Source of the DNA: Leptodontidium sp. MPI-SDFR-AT-0119
Taxonomy: Eukaryota > Ascomycota > Leotiomycetes > Helotiales > Leptodontidiaceae
Assembly: GCA_020726505.1 (NCBI GenBank)
Contig: JAHLEZ010000032.1
Coordinates: 434,001-498,000, forward strand
Direction: 5' to 3'
DNA: 64,000 nucleotides
The number at the start of each line of letters is the position of its first letter. Within the stretch, counting starts at the first letter, position 1. The notes beneath the pieces are model-generated. The model was not told the DNA's origin. It worked only from the letters and a program-made list of their open reading frames with translations, and made no database searches. This document shows, one piece after another, positions 41,411 through 54,053 of the stretch. Position numbers and translations under genes: made by a program.

Positions 41411-42953
41411 TCATTGAAGATCGATCCAATTCTCCTGTCTAGATAAACTTTTCTCACCATCCGTTCTCTCCTCCACCTTGACCTGCACCTCGGTCTGCTT
41501 ATGTATCTGACCCATGTCCTGCAATTCAAAGCTCTTTCCTTTCGAAATGATCCCTTTTTGACTGTCAGTATCCGTCTCCGTACCCTTTACATCGATCCCA
41601 TTCCCACTTCTCAAGTACCCATGATTTGAGCGCGGGACACCCAAAGTCCCTCCTCTATGACCTGATACAAGTCCACCTTTCTTCCCTGGTGTATCACCGT
41701 AGCTGAGCAGTTTCGTGCGGAGGCCGAGCTTGAAGGAAACGATTCGTAGAATGGGCTGTAGAGCTGGAAAGCAGCCGCACCAGAGACCAATGTGCGCTTC
41801 CAAGTCAGTCCAGACTCCGATGGTGGACATGTTGAACGTTCTATGTGAACTAGTTGTCAGTTGCTGTATGGCCTTACTCTGTGTTTGGGTGCAAATGGAG
41901 GTGGTCAGGGGAGAGGAGAGTTCAAGAGACTTACGGATCGCTGGCGAATGAAAGTGTTTTCATGTAAAACAAGCGCACCACGCCTGCCACTACTACAAAG
42001 ATGCCGACGCAGAAAATGAGAATGACTTGCATCATCTTGCGGGACATGATCATGTTACGCGAGATGATCCAGATGGGAAGACCAAGCAGGAAGCAGTCCG
42101 TGAAAATGCCGAAGACTGCGTTGGTGGTCATCATAACTTCGTTAGCAGCAGCTGAGACGCATTTTGTTCCTGGTGTGTGGGGCGGTAGCCATAGGTCCCT
42201 GTTGTCAGTATATTATCAGCAAGTTTTCTCGGCACGCATTTCGAGCGGCGAAGCAAACTCACGAGACAGGCTTGCACTCCAACAACTTGTACAAAAAGCA
42301 GACAATCGTCTGTACAACGGTGAAACTTGCGATACCGTAGATGAGATACAAGTAAAGCTCTTTAAGCGGTAGTTAGACGTCTATCCTGAGTGCAGGAGAG
42401 GGAGACCAACTGTCTTTACTCAATCGGGGTAAGAATGCGGCGACTGCAAGACGCACGAAACAAGTGCACCAGAAATACCAGAGGTTTTGGGTAACGAGAA
42501 TCTGCAATTGCGTTGATTAGGATGATCACTTTATGATCACTTGGTCTACTCACAACGAAAAATTTGAGAAGTGTCTGTTGTGGGATGAGGTAGATGTGCG
42601 CTCCGCTCCCATACCCAACTTCTGTGAGAACGTCAATTTTGTCGAACATCTTATTGCTGCCAAAGGAAAGAGTTACTCACCAATGATATCGAAAATCGAT
42701 AGTCCTACCAAGAAAAGCTTCATACGAATGTCAAAACTAGAAAGTAGTGAGTGTGGAGGAGACGAACGTATGCAGCAAGAGCAAGCCCATCGTCCAGCCC
42801 AGCATTTTTCATCATGAACACTCTAACATATATCCTCGTCCCAAATATCAGGCTCGTGATGGGGATGAGTGCCGCATTAACAGCTTTGTGGATACCGCCC
42901 TTGTAGTCGGGTGTTGATCTGAAGTCCGTCCCCGCAGGATAGAGAGTCGACAT
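41411..42953 (-). CDS. Fungal rhodopsin-domain-like seven-helix integral membrane protein
   Basis: Seven exons, from 5': 42768-42953, 42681-42717, 42554-42621, 42420-42501, 42263-42359, 41935-42198, 41411-41840, joining in frame to 387 residues. Introns 3 to 6 have clear borders; intron 1 (50 bases, GTTCGT donor, GAAG acceptor) is inferred because it restores LALAAYLFLVGLSIFDIIEV. Features of the fungal rhodopsin-like (PTH11-related) family are TRIYVRVFMMKNAGLDDGLA after the first helix, VGYGSGAHIYLIP, WYFWCTCFVRLAVAAFLPRL, CKPVSDLWLPP, NAVFGIFTDCFLLGLPIWII and WTDLEAHIGLWCGCFPALQP. The charged C-terminal tail (about 100 residues, Lys/Glu/Ser/Thr) would be cytoplasmic. The ligand and role are unknown. 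It lacks a CFEM domain. Confidence 0.85.
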
Positions 42954-45900
42954 TATGTGAAGCAGATGTTAAATCAACAGCGTTTAGGGCTCTATGGTCC
43001 TAGAAATTTAGTACGGTGGGGATCCGCCCGCAGATAAAAGATGACTTACATATGTAATGTGAAAAAGAGGGGCAGAAGGGCCTAATGTACCTCTAGGTGT
43101 GGAGGCTGGGAATGCGGGGATTGAGATATTCTGTGAGTCTGTCTAGGTTTTGAATAAGCGTAAGCGGGGGAAAAGTGGAAGCCGACAGAATTGAGATCGA
43201 GGGCTACTTTGCCTCACCTCGACCAAGTATTTCATTGAGAGAACAAATACTCATTGAGAGAACCCCTTACAGGGTTTAATTTCTACACGAGTTGTGGAAC
43301 CTTCGGAGGGACGATTTCAAGCCATCTCTTTCTTCCTCTATAGTTGGGCTCGAGGCGGGCTGGTATGATAAAATTTACGCACTTGGAGTAATAGGGAAAG
43401 GTACTTCCTTTATTCAATAGACTGAGAATGGGTCCTCTCTACTACAAGATCACCCCACAAACCAATAGAGCTTCTTTCCCTAGTAGTGGATAGCCCCATG
43501 TTCAGTCCACTGGGCAAAAGGAGTAAGTTTAACGACATATATTAGGTTTAACGTTTCTTTTGATTTCTTAAGCGGAATGTGGGGGACTTGTTCCTAAGAA
43601 ACTGGCCTATCGGCTGTTTTCGGCCACGCCGTTCCGAGATTCTTCTCACTTCCCCTTTCACATACATTTCCCTCAATCCACTTCGCCACCCTCGCGGTTC
43701 GGGTGAGATTTGTTGCAAGCCAAGAGAAGGGACGTTTGTGGCTTAAGACACTTGACTCGCGACATTGTTTTCTACCGACGGTGGTTTGAAGCAGGCTTTG
43801 TAAATCAGATATACAAGAAAGGTTGAGTTCCTTTAGCAATGACACGGATCTACCTTCAAACAGCTCTTGTCAGATCGTCCTATCATCTATAATCAAGGTG
43901 TACACGATTTGAACTTTTGAAGGAGGGAGGAACATGAGGCCGAAGCCAATACGAACAGCGATTAGTGTTGTGTGACTTGCAATGACCGAGCCCAAACAGA
44001 TATATTATGAACATAGAATAAGCTAACCAGAGATACTAGAAGTGGACGGATCGATCCACAAGAAACAGCATGCAATTGCAGGGATGAGCAACTCGTCTGA
44101 TTCACAGGGTTTGTGCATGGGAATTCGAGGAGGCTTCGTCTATTAAATTGAATTCCAAATCTTGCTTCCATTGAAGAGTCCCAAGCGTAAGATGAATCAG
44201 GAAAGACGAATATATTCTATCAGGAGGAGGTGGATAGTAGGTGCTATCTGAAAAGTTTGAGCGACAAGTTTCCTTGTAACACTTACTAAACTGAAAAGTT
44301 GAGCACATGGTTCGGGTGAAAGATGCCATGAGACGCCCCTTTTTGTTTTCTATTTGGGCGTCATTCACTTTGCATGCGGCCCAAGAGCGAGATCCCGGGT
44401 CTCGGTATTCCAAATTTGTTTGGGACCATCCGAGCAGGGTTGGCGCGTACAGGGGGCGGAATTTCAAGCTCTTGTCCTCGTCATCCCCCACCATACTTTC
44501 TGATGTGATAGCCAAACCAACAGACCAGCCGACGGGAACTGGACCGATAATGGTCGGACCTTTTTCGAATTTATGTTGCAGGATATTACTTCTTTACACA
44601 TTCATTCTTAATGCACGCGCTAGATCGCGGATCACTTTGCCGCTGACTAGTTGATTGTAGGATTGATCCAGCAGTCTTTGGTCCGGGGAGGCCGGTGGAA
44701 GGTTCTGCTTCTGGACATACTCTGCTTCTTGCTTAGTTTAAATCTTCCACTGAGAAACGCATATTTGGTGAAACTACTTCTTCATTCTTTAGGACTGCCC
44801 CTTCTCTCTTTAGGACTATTCTCCATACCGATGAAATGACAATAGGGTATGGCCCATGTCCGCCATTTTTAGAGAGCTGAACAGTTTCCCAAATCCTCTC
44901 ATGAGCGGGGAGATAAGGTTGTGGAGAGAAGCCTGTGGATCGACGGAATCTACCTCGGGACTTGAAGGTGCTTATTTCTCCTGCAGCTGTGGGGTTCGCT
45001 TACCCCAAAACTCGCACTGAGTCTGACAGGACTTCTTGTAGGGTAAGTCTTACAATTCCGGTGGGGGACAGCACGACCATGGATCTGTATTTCTTTTGAG
45101 TTCATCCGGGCTACGAAATAAAAGCTTGGACGGTCTAGTACGGTATCCAATCGGAATTCCAGACCTCCCACTGCCGACTTGCACTAGATTGTCAAGATGG
45201 CGTGATATGTCCTGGAGCTGGGATGACATGAGAAAATGGCAAGGAAAATTTTTCTGTAGGTGTATTAAAAGGAGAAATCGAATTCTATGCCCAGAACATT
45301 GCTATGGGAGGGAAACGGCTGAGCGGAATGACTATCAAGATTCAGAATTCTGAGAGGATTCAGAAACAAAAACACCTGACAAGGCTAGCACACTCCCAAT
45401 GCCCTGAAGGGCGATAGAAGCAGAGATAGAAGCAGTGGCGACAATTGCTTTTAATGGACATACACCGATAATGTTTCAGATACGTAGATACTATCTGGAC
45501 GCCTTGCATATCAATTTTGGAGTGGGCCGAATGCTCGATGAGCCGTTCGGTCCTAGTGGTGCAGCCAGATTAGCCTTCAAACACCGATTCGTGTATTAGC
45601 TCATGTGTCCTTGAAATTTCTATACGAATCACGAATCCGCCTCTGCAGAGCGCCATCAGTTCCACGCGGAAGCCAGTTCTCGATATCCCGGACCTCGGAT
45701 ACCCGCTGGCGATAAACCTCCCGTCGATTGAACTCTTCACTAGAAAGATTCAGCACAATGCATATTTCGTTCATTCTTTCAGTGGCGCTTTTGGTGCCGC
45801 TAAAGTCACTGATGCTGCTCCAACCACGGCAGAGTTGAGTGATCTACTCGCCACCAACACCGCGGAGAGTCGAACTACGGCACTCGTCAGAAAAGAGTGG

Positions 45901-46565
45901 TAGATCTCACTTATCAGCCCAATTTCGACCTTTCTACTTATTTCCGCATCTAGGAGAACTCTGTCGAAAATCAAACGTCTCGCTTACATTAAGGCCTTCA
46001 AGTGTTTGCAGTCCAAGCCAGTTCGTTTCCAAAGCCTGTGTCCCAGCTCCAGGACCCGCTATAATGACTATCAGGCCTTGCACATCGCAATGACTAAGAT
46101 GATTCACTTCACCGTAAGATCGTCTTCTCCATTTCCACTTCCGTCTCATGTATGAACAGGAAATCTTTCTTCCGTGGCACAGACAATATGTCGCTCTCTT
46201 TGAACAAGATCTCAGACAAACTTGCTGTTATAAGGGCGCTTAGCTATACTGGGGCAACTGAAGTCATCTCCAAACATTTGCTGCGATGTTAACGTATGAT
46301 ACAGAGTGGTCTAAAGATGTCGGTAGTTCGGATTCTTGGGGGCCAAGTCACCTCTTTTTGATCCGGTCTATGGCTTTGGAGGTTAGTTTTGCGTCATTGC
46401 TGGGTGTTCAATTCGCGATTTTCTGACATTTCAACAGGAAACGGGGCATACATTGCAGACACCACCGAGCTCACCATTACGTCCGCATTAGAGATTCCCG
46501 TTCGAACAGGTGGAGGTGAGAACAAAAATCCAAAGATGTTAATCCCCCGGCTGACAAGTTAGAAT

Positions 46566-46898
46566 ATGCGACTATTGGGCCTTGGGCCGATTAAATTATT
46601 CCCATGGGACCCGGCAACAACTTCAGCTTCAATCCTCACCGCCTGCGAAGAGATTTTTCGTGCACACCTTTGTGAGCGTACACATATGCTTAAAGAAGGC
46701 CGAATGGCAGTCGTGATGTGTCGAATGTGTAATATTCTTGCTGTGGTCCTCATGCATCTTGAGAAGAGCGCTCAAGCCGATATTATGAAGAAAATTACGG
46801 TGTTGCAAAAAGTTTCACTGGAAGTTTCTCGGCTAGAGGAGCGCGAAGTCAATAACGGGTCTCGCCATGGTACATTATTCCAAACTAAAACTTGGTGA
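46566..46898 (+). pseudogene. ORF resembling the C-terminal part of a regulatory protein, probably a remnant
   Basis: A 110-codon frame with a well-formed helical centre: SILTACEEIFRAHLCERTHM, AVVMCRMCNILAVVLMHLEK, KITVLQKVSLEVSRLEEREV. Its pattern (Cys-rich helices, then LEER) loosely resembles the C-terminal region of AflR-like zinc-cluster regulators, but no zinc-cluster half is found upstream and the last 15 residues look non-coding. The frame upstream also shows coding-like text (about 46445-46540) interrupted by a stop. I treat it as a remnant; the family suggestion is weak. Confidence 0.3.
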
Positions 46899-47286
46899 AA
46901 AGCACAATACCTTGCTAAGCCTAAACTTACGTACTGTACGTAGCGGAGCAATATCCTTTTTTCTCTTCCAGTGTAAAGACTTCGGAATGTATGACAGGCA
47001 CGGAGCATTCACAATCCCAAGCTGGGCACCAGTGTTTGGAAGCGTACAGAACTATCTCACGTTGTTGACATTCGCTTCCAACAAACCACAATGAGTACCT
47101 AGACAGGGGAAGCCGGAGCCGGAGTATCGCCAGATTTGGCCTCCCTCTGGTAATTGATTGGACCGCTTTCCGTGCCAATTGCGGGGGAGGAGATGGTCGG
47201 GTGTTCCCCGCCCTGGCTAAAGTGCGGGGTAGTTCGTTCCTCCAGCTCACCCCACATTCACATTCCTTTGATGACCTCGAAGAGAC

Positions 47287-47325
47287 TCCCAGAGTATATC
47301 CCACAGTATATCCCAGAGTATATAC
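47287..47325 (+). repeat. Three tandem copies of a 13-base CCCAGAGTATAT-type unit
   Basis: CCCAGAGTATAT, CCCACAGTATAT and CCCAGAGTATAT follow one another about 65 bases before the ATG at 47389, each embedding a GTATAT. They may act as the core promoter (TATA-like) of that gene. Confidence 0.6.
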
Positions 47326-47388
47326 AACAACCTCACTCCGTCGAAATACAAGCCATCGGAGGGACTCAGTGCCCAGTATAATACGAAC

Positions 47389-48401
47389 ATGTCGAAGGGA
47401 AAAGTCACCTACATCACTTACAATGCGGGCATCGATGGAAAACACCTCCACCTGGGGAACCTAGTTCACGACTTCAAGAACCCAAGTTTCTACGAACCTC
47501 ACGTCGAGAAGGCCTATACTGAGTGAGTGAAGAAGCAATGAGTATACAGATAACTGGGCTAATAGCATCTAGTATCCAAGACTCTCCTCCAGACTGGGCT
47601 GAGCTGACACAGCTGGGTAACTACGCCTTGACGCTTGGAGCTGGTTCAGAACAAGGCCATGATGCCAGCAATCCCTCTACAGGATCTGCAGACGAGTCTG
47701 AAGGTCCAAGATACAGGGTAGCGGCAGCGGAGAAGACGACCAAACTCGAGATCAAAGAGTAAGTGTTCCTTCCAACATCCACAGGGGATTCAACTTCAAC
47801 CAACTCTATCTAACTCTCCTCTTTCCTTTCCAGCCCCGAGGAATTCTTCGAAGAAATCACCCTCTCGTCCCCCGACGCGAAGAAATGGCTCTCCTCACAC
47901 CTCTCCGCAGCCGAAACCCTCGCGAAAGGCAATTCCGCTACACGACCTGAGATATGGATGCTGACCGGTCTCGTACTCATGCAACACGCGACCTGGACTA
48001 GTTTGTCTAGCAAAGACTCAGGCTTCGTTGCAGGCGAAAAGGCGCCTTTTGATCCTACTGGCGTCTCCAACATTCGTCGTTTGTCGATCAGCGAGAATAT
48101 CAAGCCGACTTTTGGGTTCCGTGCTGGTGACGAGAAGGAGAAACATGTCTCTGGTTCGGTCATACACGAGACGGGGAAATACCCCGGTACGCGAGGCTGG
48201 GCTGCACAATGGCAGAAGGTTGAGTTCCAGATTGGCGGTGCGGAGAAGTGGAAGGAGGGCGTGAAGAGTTTGTTGAAATTGAAGGATGGGGTTGCGATGG
48301 TTAGGATCAATGAGGATATTTATGCGAAGAATGATGAGGGGAAGAAGGTGGAGCTTGATGATGCCTACTGGGAGGCTTTCATTGATGCTACTGATGACTG
48401 A
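47389..48401 (+). CDS. Hypothetical protein (295 residues)
   Basis: Exons 47389-47522, 47573-47758 and 47834-48401 (introns 50 and 75 bases) join in frame to 295 residues. The sequence is hydrophilic with no signal peptide: an N-terminal segment KGKVTYITYNAGIDGKHLHL, a Ser/Glu-rich linker (SNPSTGSADESEGP), and a globular C-terminal part (PEIWMLTGLVLMQHATWTSL, RGWAAQWQKVEFQIGGAEKW, KLKDGVAMVRINEDIYAKND). WMLTGLVLMQHATW and the following GTRGWAAQW resemble conserved blocks, but I cannot place the family. Three tandem GTATAT-containing repeats precede the ATG. Codon choice is GC-ending, like confident genes here, so it is probably real. Confidence 0.78.
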
Positions 48402-50767
48402 ATTTGGGACTCAGAGCTTCAAGGTTGATTGGAGGGTAGCTATGATGAAAATCCTCTTTTCACTCCTTGAACATGAGAGTATTGAGGGGTGGGTTTTTGG
48501 TGTTTGTATTGTAGCTTCGAGGTGCAAGATGGTCAATACTGCGATTTCTTGATCCAATATGCGAAAATACTCCTTGAACTGCCCTCTGTTCTATATGTCC
48601 TGATCATTTTACTCTACGTTATCAAATAGTCTGTAGGTAGCCATGTAGAATGTTCGTGAAGCTTCCTCCACTTTTCACAGACCCATATTTTGCGCATAGT
48701 AGGAATACTGAACAATTATACATTGGTTGAACTAGACTTCCACAATCCGTGCGTGCTGACGAATGATGTCCCTGGGAAATGCAGTACGTTCTCCTTCACC
48801 CTTTTTTCCATCAGAGATTATTTATTAATGTTTACGTGGGATTGTGTGATGGCTGATGTCGGTGAATTGCTGCCGGGTTCGGAGAATACTACGATACGAT
48901 GAATGATGCTGTTTCGTCGCTTGAGGGGGATACTAGCTGTACTTTCTACTCGTGAGCTGATCCATCCCTGGGCGGCGAGAGAAATCTAGACACTGGTGGG
49001 ATTGTGATGCAAACAGTGGGAATTACTGTTCGGGTGATCAGGTCGTTATGGTTAGGCATAGTAATCTTGCGGGGAGTGGGTGGAATAATAGGATCACGAC
49101 TTGGAGGTGCCAGATACTTCGAATAAGCATATCAGTGGGGGCTTTGAAACAGCCCGCAAGTAGGCTGTTTATCTTTTTATGGGTTTTTGGCTCAATATCA
49201 TGATGGGTGCGTAATTATGTCAATGGAAGAACAAAGGCTGCCAAGCACTTCTTTAAGATCGTGGATTTCGTTACGCATAAATTGGGCGAATTCAACACAA
49301 GACGATGTGGAATGTAACCAAACATTGACCTGAGAGAACATAGATACAGTAGCTTATTCCTTGAACTATACTTGTATACTGTTCAAAATTCCAGGTGATT
49401 GAAAAATTGGCGTTCGTTTTCTTTTTGCATTCGGCTCGGTTAGTTTGTCAACATGGTCCCCTTTTCGAGCCCACTTTTCTCGCTTGTAGCCGACTCTCCC
49501 CTCCCATTGGATTTTTTTATCAGGCTCATTGTATCGCAGAAGAGAATGGAATTTTGAATTTGCAGTTTTAGTTCGGTTTCTATAAATCTATTCTGCTCTC
49601 GTTCAGCTTGTGTTAGGTGACACAAGGTGGTTCAGATTAATAGCATGCAGGGCAGGGCAGGGCAATGCCAATTTTTATTTTTATTTTATTTTATTTTTTG
49701 ATTAGAAAATAAAGGTTTTCGAAAGGGATTGAGGAATAAGAAGAAGTTTTATTTCTTAAATATTTATTGAAACAATATTTGGGAAGCCTAGCTGGTTGGT
49801 GGACATTTAGAATCCTCAATCATGAATTGAACTACCTCCACCTGATTTTTTCCCCAACAAACAGAGCACTCCTTCAAAAGGTCCACCAGTCCGTAAGAAA
49901 GTCAAGGTCCTCCGTAGTCGGTTATGATCAATCGTTTATATTCCTATCCCAAACGGGCTTCCCATGCGAGGTCCAATCCTCGTTTCACACCCGCCTTTGC
50001 GATCTCCTGATCTGCGAACCAAACCTTGGCGCTCGCGCTCGCAAGGAACTCGCCTAGTAGGTTCGTTTTTGACCCCGCTCTTCAACTGCAACCACAAATG
50101 CGCGTCGTCTGATGTCTGGTGTCTGAACCTGATGGTTGAGACGACAGCGGGTTATTCATTCCAATTACTGATGTCACATGCGCACCGCGGCACTGTACAT
50201 TTGGGGGCGTGCAACTTTCCCCTCTCATGGCTGATCAGGGATTCGATGCGAGAAGACAACTGCCGCGTCCACCTAGGTTTGTTGTGCCGTCATACAGCCA
50301 ATCAGTAGACCTGAATAGTTTCTCTGGAGAGATCTCCGTGACTACAGTCAGTCGGCTTTGATGAAGCCTTGAGAAAGAAAGCTCCCAAGGAGGTAGTGAG
50401 AGGAACGCATTGTTCGCATTTGGAATTTGTAAATCGACCTCGGCACTTTACGCACTTCTTGTTCGAGAGATGATGGATTTCTATTGGGTGGATGATGAAT
50501 TCGCAAGGCTTGATACAAGGGGCTCGCTTTGTTGTTGACCTTGATATGACGACGTAAGACCTTCTGCCATCCGAAAATGCCTTGGGATCTGATCGTTGAG
50601 GGGTTCGGACCTTTGAGAAGAACCAGGAATGCCCTTGTTAAGTTGAGAGAGGGGGGAGCGACGAAACTGGAGGCGGACTATATATATGGAAAGTGTCACT
50701 TTTTCAAGAGAGTGAGAAAAGATAGTTCTACCACCAGTTCAGCACTAAACCAGCCCATCCCATCAAC
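48402..50767. other. 2.4-kb intergenic stretch without a supported gene
   Basis: Short frames only. Contains GGGCA repeats at about 49650-49664, next to a TTTTA-rich low-complexity tract (about 49670-49700). The final 100 bases are the lipase promoter. Confidence 0.5.
50679..50687 (+). promoter_or_regulatory. TATA box of the lipase gene
   Basis: TATATATAT about 80 bases upstream of the lipase ATG at 50768. Confidence 0.55.
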
Positions 50768-51928
50768 ATGCTCCTCCCAAGGCCTTTCTTGTTTACCCTA
50801 TCTTGCAGCCTTCCACTGCTATTCAAGTCAGCTGTAGCTGCCAATCCCCCAAGTTAGTCTCCCCATCCAACCCAGTCTCACCTCTCAAGTGCTTCCAGCT
50901 AACCATACCAGTCAGCAACGACCTCTTCACAAAATTCGTCCGCTACTCCAAATTCTCCGCCGCTGCCTACGCAGACAACTGCCCAACACCTCCCGGCGGC
51001 GCCACAGTAGCGAAGTTCTTCAACATCGCATCAACAGATACTCAAGCGTACCTGTTCCGCGATGATGCAGCGAAAGAGATGATCGTTTCATTCAGAGGAA
51101 CGTCGAGTCTGCAGGATTTTATCGTGGATTTTAATCAGACTTTGGTGCCGTTTAATTCTGTTGGGATAGCGTGTGGTGGATGTTTAGTGAGCTTTTATTT
51201 CTCAATGACATTTCTTCACTCTTGACCCTTGACCCTTGGGAGGAGGCGTGTTAATTGATATCTGATGCTACTGTAGGCTCACGGCGGATACGTCGACGCT
51301 TGGAACTCAGCCTCGAGTCAAGTCATCGACGCCATCAACAACGAGATGAATACACACCCAGGCTACGTCCTAACAGTAACAGGACACTCCCTAGGCGCCT
51401 CCTTAGCCGCTCTCGCATCCGCATCCATGGCGAGCATGAATCTCGGAATGAATCTCACAACGTATACATTCGGGCAGCCACGGACTGGCAATCCCACTTT
51501 CGCGAATCTTGTCGATGGCCTGTTACCAGAGGGGAAGATGTTCCGGGTAACGCATTCGAATGATGGTGTGCCGCAGACGATTCCCGTCTCAGCGGGGTAT
51601 AGACATCATTCTACGGAATTTTGGGAGAATGATCCCGCGGCGGCAGGGAATACGGTGAAGTGCTCTGGACAGGAACCGCCGGTATGTTAACCCATTCTAT
51701 TCCCATTGTCTTGTGTTATGTATTTGTGAGTTTGGGTTGAGATGAGATGCGATGAGAGGAATGAGGGAGGGATTCTTGCTGATTTTAGAGTAGGATTGTA
51801 ATAACTCTGTCAGAGGGACGGGTATTGGTGCCAATGCTACGGGGATCAATCTTGCGCATTTGGTGTATTCTGGTGTGTCTGTTGGGAATCCACTTGATGG
51901 GGGTAGATCCGCTTGTAGGGGCTCTTGA
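50768..51928 (+). CDS. Secreted class 3 lipase (feruloyl-esterase-A-like fold)
   Basis: Exons 50768-50852, 50912-51186, 51277-51681 and 51794-51928 give 299 residues. The N-terminus MLLPRPFLFTLSCSLPLLFK is a signal peptide. Class 3 lipase marks are YSKFSAAAYADNC, EMIVSFRGTSSLQDFIVDFN (oxyanion/lid region), VHGGY-type AHGGYVDAW, the nucleophile motif VTVTGHSLGASLA (Ser158), YTFGQPRTGN, then VTHSNDGVPQTIP (catalytic Asp) and the His near HLVYSG. Such enzymes hydrolyse triglycerides or phenolic esters outside the cell. Even-numbered cysteines (NCP, ACGGC, KCSG, DCNN, SACRG) fit disulfides. The first intron is phase 1 and restores PPISNDLFTKF. Confidence 0.92.
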
Positions 51929-52445
51929 GTATATACTTTTGTGCTACTGGGAGTGGATTTGGTATTAAGGGTAGGGAAATATTGGTATAAAAGCCCGTTG
52001 GTTAGCTACTCTTCGTCCTCTGGCCGTTCGCAAATAGTTTTTCTTTTTTAATCTTTCTTCGCTTACTCGCCATGCATTAAAAATACTGAGGAACGAAAGA
52101 GTGAAGCATCAGGTGGAACAGGATTGGCATAGTAACACAGAAAATAAGTGAGACAACGGAGGAAAAAGAGGGCGTTGCGACTTTGTTCGTACTTGGTAAG
52201 AATTGCCCTGCCTATACTAGGCACGTATCAATGTCTCATTTTGACGAACTATTGGAGTAGATTGGTGCACCGAATTCCATTATTAAGTCTAAGAAACAGC
52301 ACCAGAGCAAAGAGAAAGACGCTGAATATTCATTTTGAGAACATGGCTCTACCCAAGGAAACATTTGAACAAACCCCACTCTTGAACCAGCAATCGATAA
52401 CAAGAGTGCTGAAATGGGGGGAGAAAAAAAAAACTAGGACCGACT

Positions 52446-53391
52446 CTATCCCTCCGCAACGACAGCTAGTGACCCAAGACCAGAAGACGCCGTATTCTCA
52501 CTAACATAAGAAAAATCGTGCATGCTCTCATCACCCAGATCAGTACTTTCTCCAGGATGAAAGTTCCTCAAATGCTTCCACAACAAATCCTGCCGACTGA
52601 ATGTCTTCCTCTTCTTCCGACGTCGAGATGGGCATTGGGTGAATGGACACTGGAAGGTTTCTGAATCTTGATTGTGGCCTTGGAGGTGCCGACGGAGATC
52701 TTTGGACGTGTCGTAGCTCCACAGACAGTTGGGTTTTGGGCAGGTGTATGCGTGATTGTAGTTGAGGATGTGCGATCTGGTTGGTTGTCAATATATGGAT
52801 GACTGAGGATGAAGTAGGGAGGGGAGCAAACTGTGCTTTGGAATGTGTTTTGAACTTGTCGCGAGGACAGATGGGACAAGAAAATCGGCCGTTTGGAAGG
52901 GCTAACGGTCGCGCTGGAATTGCTAGTTGTGTTTGAGATGAAAATGGTTGGGCGAGCTGAGGCGATGATGAATTTGGAGAATTTGAAAGAAAAGAAACTG
53001 TGGCGGTGGGGGTCGACTGTGACAATGACGAAGAGGAGGACGACGACGAGCGGGGGCTTAATGGCGGTGGAATGGCATTGACCCTCGAGGCTGAACTATA
53101 GGGCTCAATTGATACCAGTTCTTCACGGGCCTCAGATATCGCAGACGGTTTCGATAGGGTCGAGAGGGAGCTTGAAATGCCTTTGCAATGATCGTGGCTG
53201 CAGGTGCCCGCCGTTGCACTTGAGTCTAAGGAGGCATGGAGATTGGGGCATTGTTCTTGATCAAGTGTGAGATTCCTAGGGTCTAACGTTGGAGTGTTGT
53301 TGAGAGAGCCAAGATAACAAAGTCTACAAAAGCTGTTGAGGATTTGAGAAGGGGTTGGCCGTTGCTGTGGCGGCCACCACTGGTGCCGTTA
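52446..53391 (-). CDS. C2H2 zinc-finger protein (5' end unresolved)
   Basis: The last exon (52446-52776) joins across a 55-base intron (52777-52831) to an open frame reaching about 53391. Spliced, it gives FSCPICPRDKFKTHSKAQ then SHILNYNHAYTCPKPNCLWS, YDTSKDLRRHLQGHN and FQCPFTQCPS...FSRQDLLWKHLRNFH. These are two clear C2H2 fingers plus an N-terminal C-x-x-C piece, so it is probably a DNA-binding regulator. Upstream is a Ser/Pro-rich low-complexity region (LSPRSSSSSSSSLSQSTP). No ATG occurs in this frame before a stop at about 53392, so another 5' exon must exist or the gene is damaged. Reading through the intron, as an unspliced frame does, loses the fingers. Its 3' end follows the lipase by 517 bases. 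Confidence 0.72.
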
Positions 53392-54053
53392 AGAAGTCTG
53401 GAGGTTGGTGTTCGCAAATGGAAGTGCGGTTGAGGAGTGAAACCACGATCGTGGGAAAGACGAGCCTTATCTATAATAGTCCGACTATTAGACGATTTTA
53501 TAATGTTACACAGGTTCTCCGAAGCTGGCGGCCACCAATGAAAGAAACATAGAAGATGTGCCAGCGTTGCACATGCTACACGGCCGGCCTGACCCGCCAA
53601 TCACAATTTTTTGAGTCTAGCGATGGAAGATCGAGTTTATGCCCAATAAATCGAAGGCCTCGAATCATACGACGTGTGGCTGGGGAAGTCGAGCTTGGGT
53701 ATGGGGGAACGACACTGCCTCACCGAAGGCCACCAATCATGGGCTACTTATCGAGCAACTTGGCTGCAGCCTCGTCCTGAAAATTCCCTCAATTCTTGCG
53801 ACGACCTGGCAAAAGTAATATTGCTACACATCGGCCATGTGTTGCTTCATGGCCGATTGGTGGCCGCTGGTTTCAATGCAGGGCTTTCTCCAATCGCTTG
53901 AGGCTGTGGTGTGATTCAAGGACGCAGATATCGCATCGAAAACCCCAAATATCTTCAAATGCGACACAAACAAACACAATACAGGGAGAGAAAAAAAAGG
54001 GACGATGGGGAGTTCCTAGGGCGTGATAAGCTGGAATGACTTTCGGCGCAGTA

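Larger units (their letters stand above)
42954..47388. other. 4.4-kb gene-poor stretch with decayed coding pieces
   Basis: No intact gene can be built. Minus-strand pieces at about 45355-46150 read like protein (QGLIVIIAGPGAGTQALETN at about 46020-46100; a 57-codon frame starting NEICIVLNLSSEEFNRREVY at about 45605-45778; CPLKAIVATASISASIALQG at about 45400-45470), but stops and frame changes separate them. Plus-strand 46566-46898 is described separately. 42954-45350 shows short frames only. Confidence 0.4.

Noticed and set aside
46927..47390. 174-codon minus-strand frame 46927-47451
   Set aside because: It overlaps the start of the gene at 47389 and the tandem GTATAT repeats; composition is antisense-like and no family is apparent.
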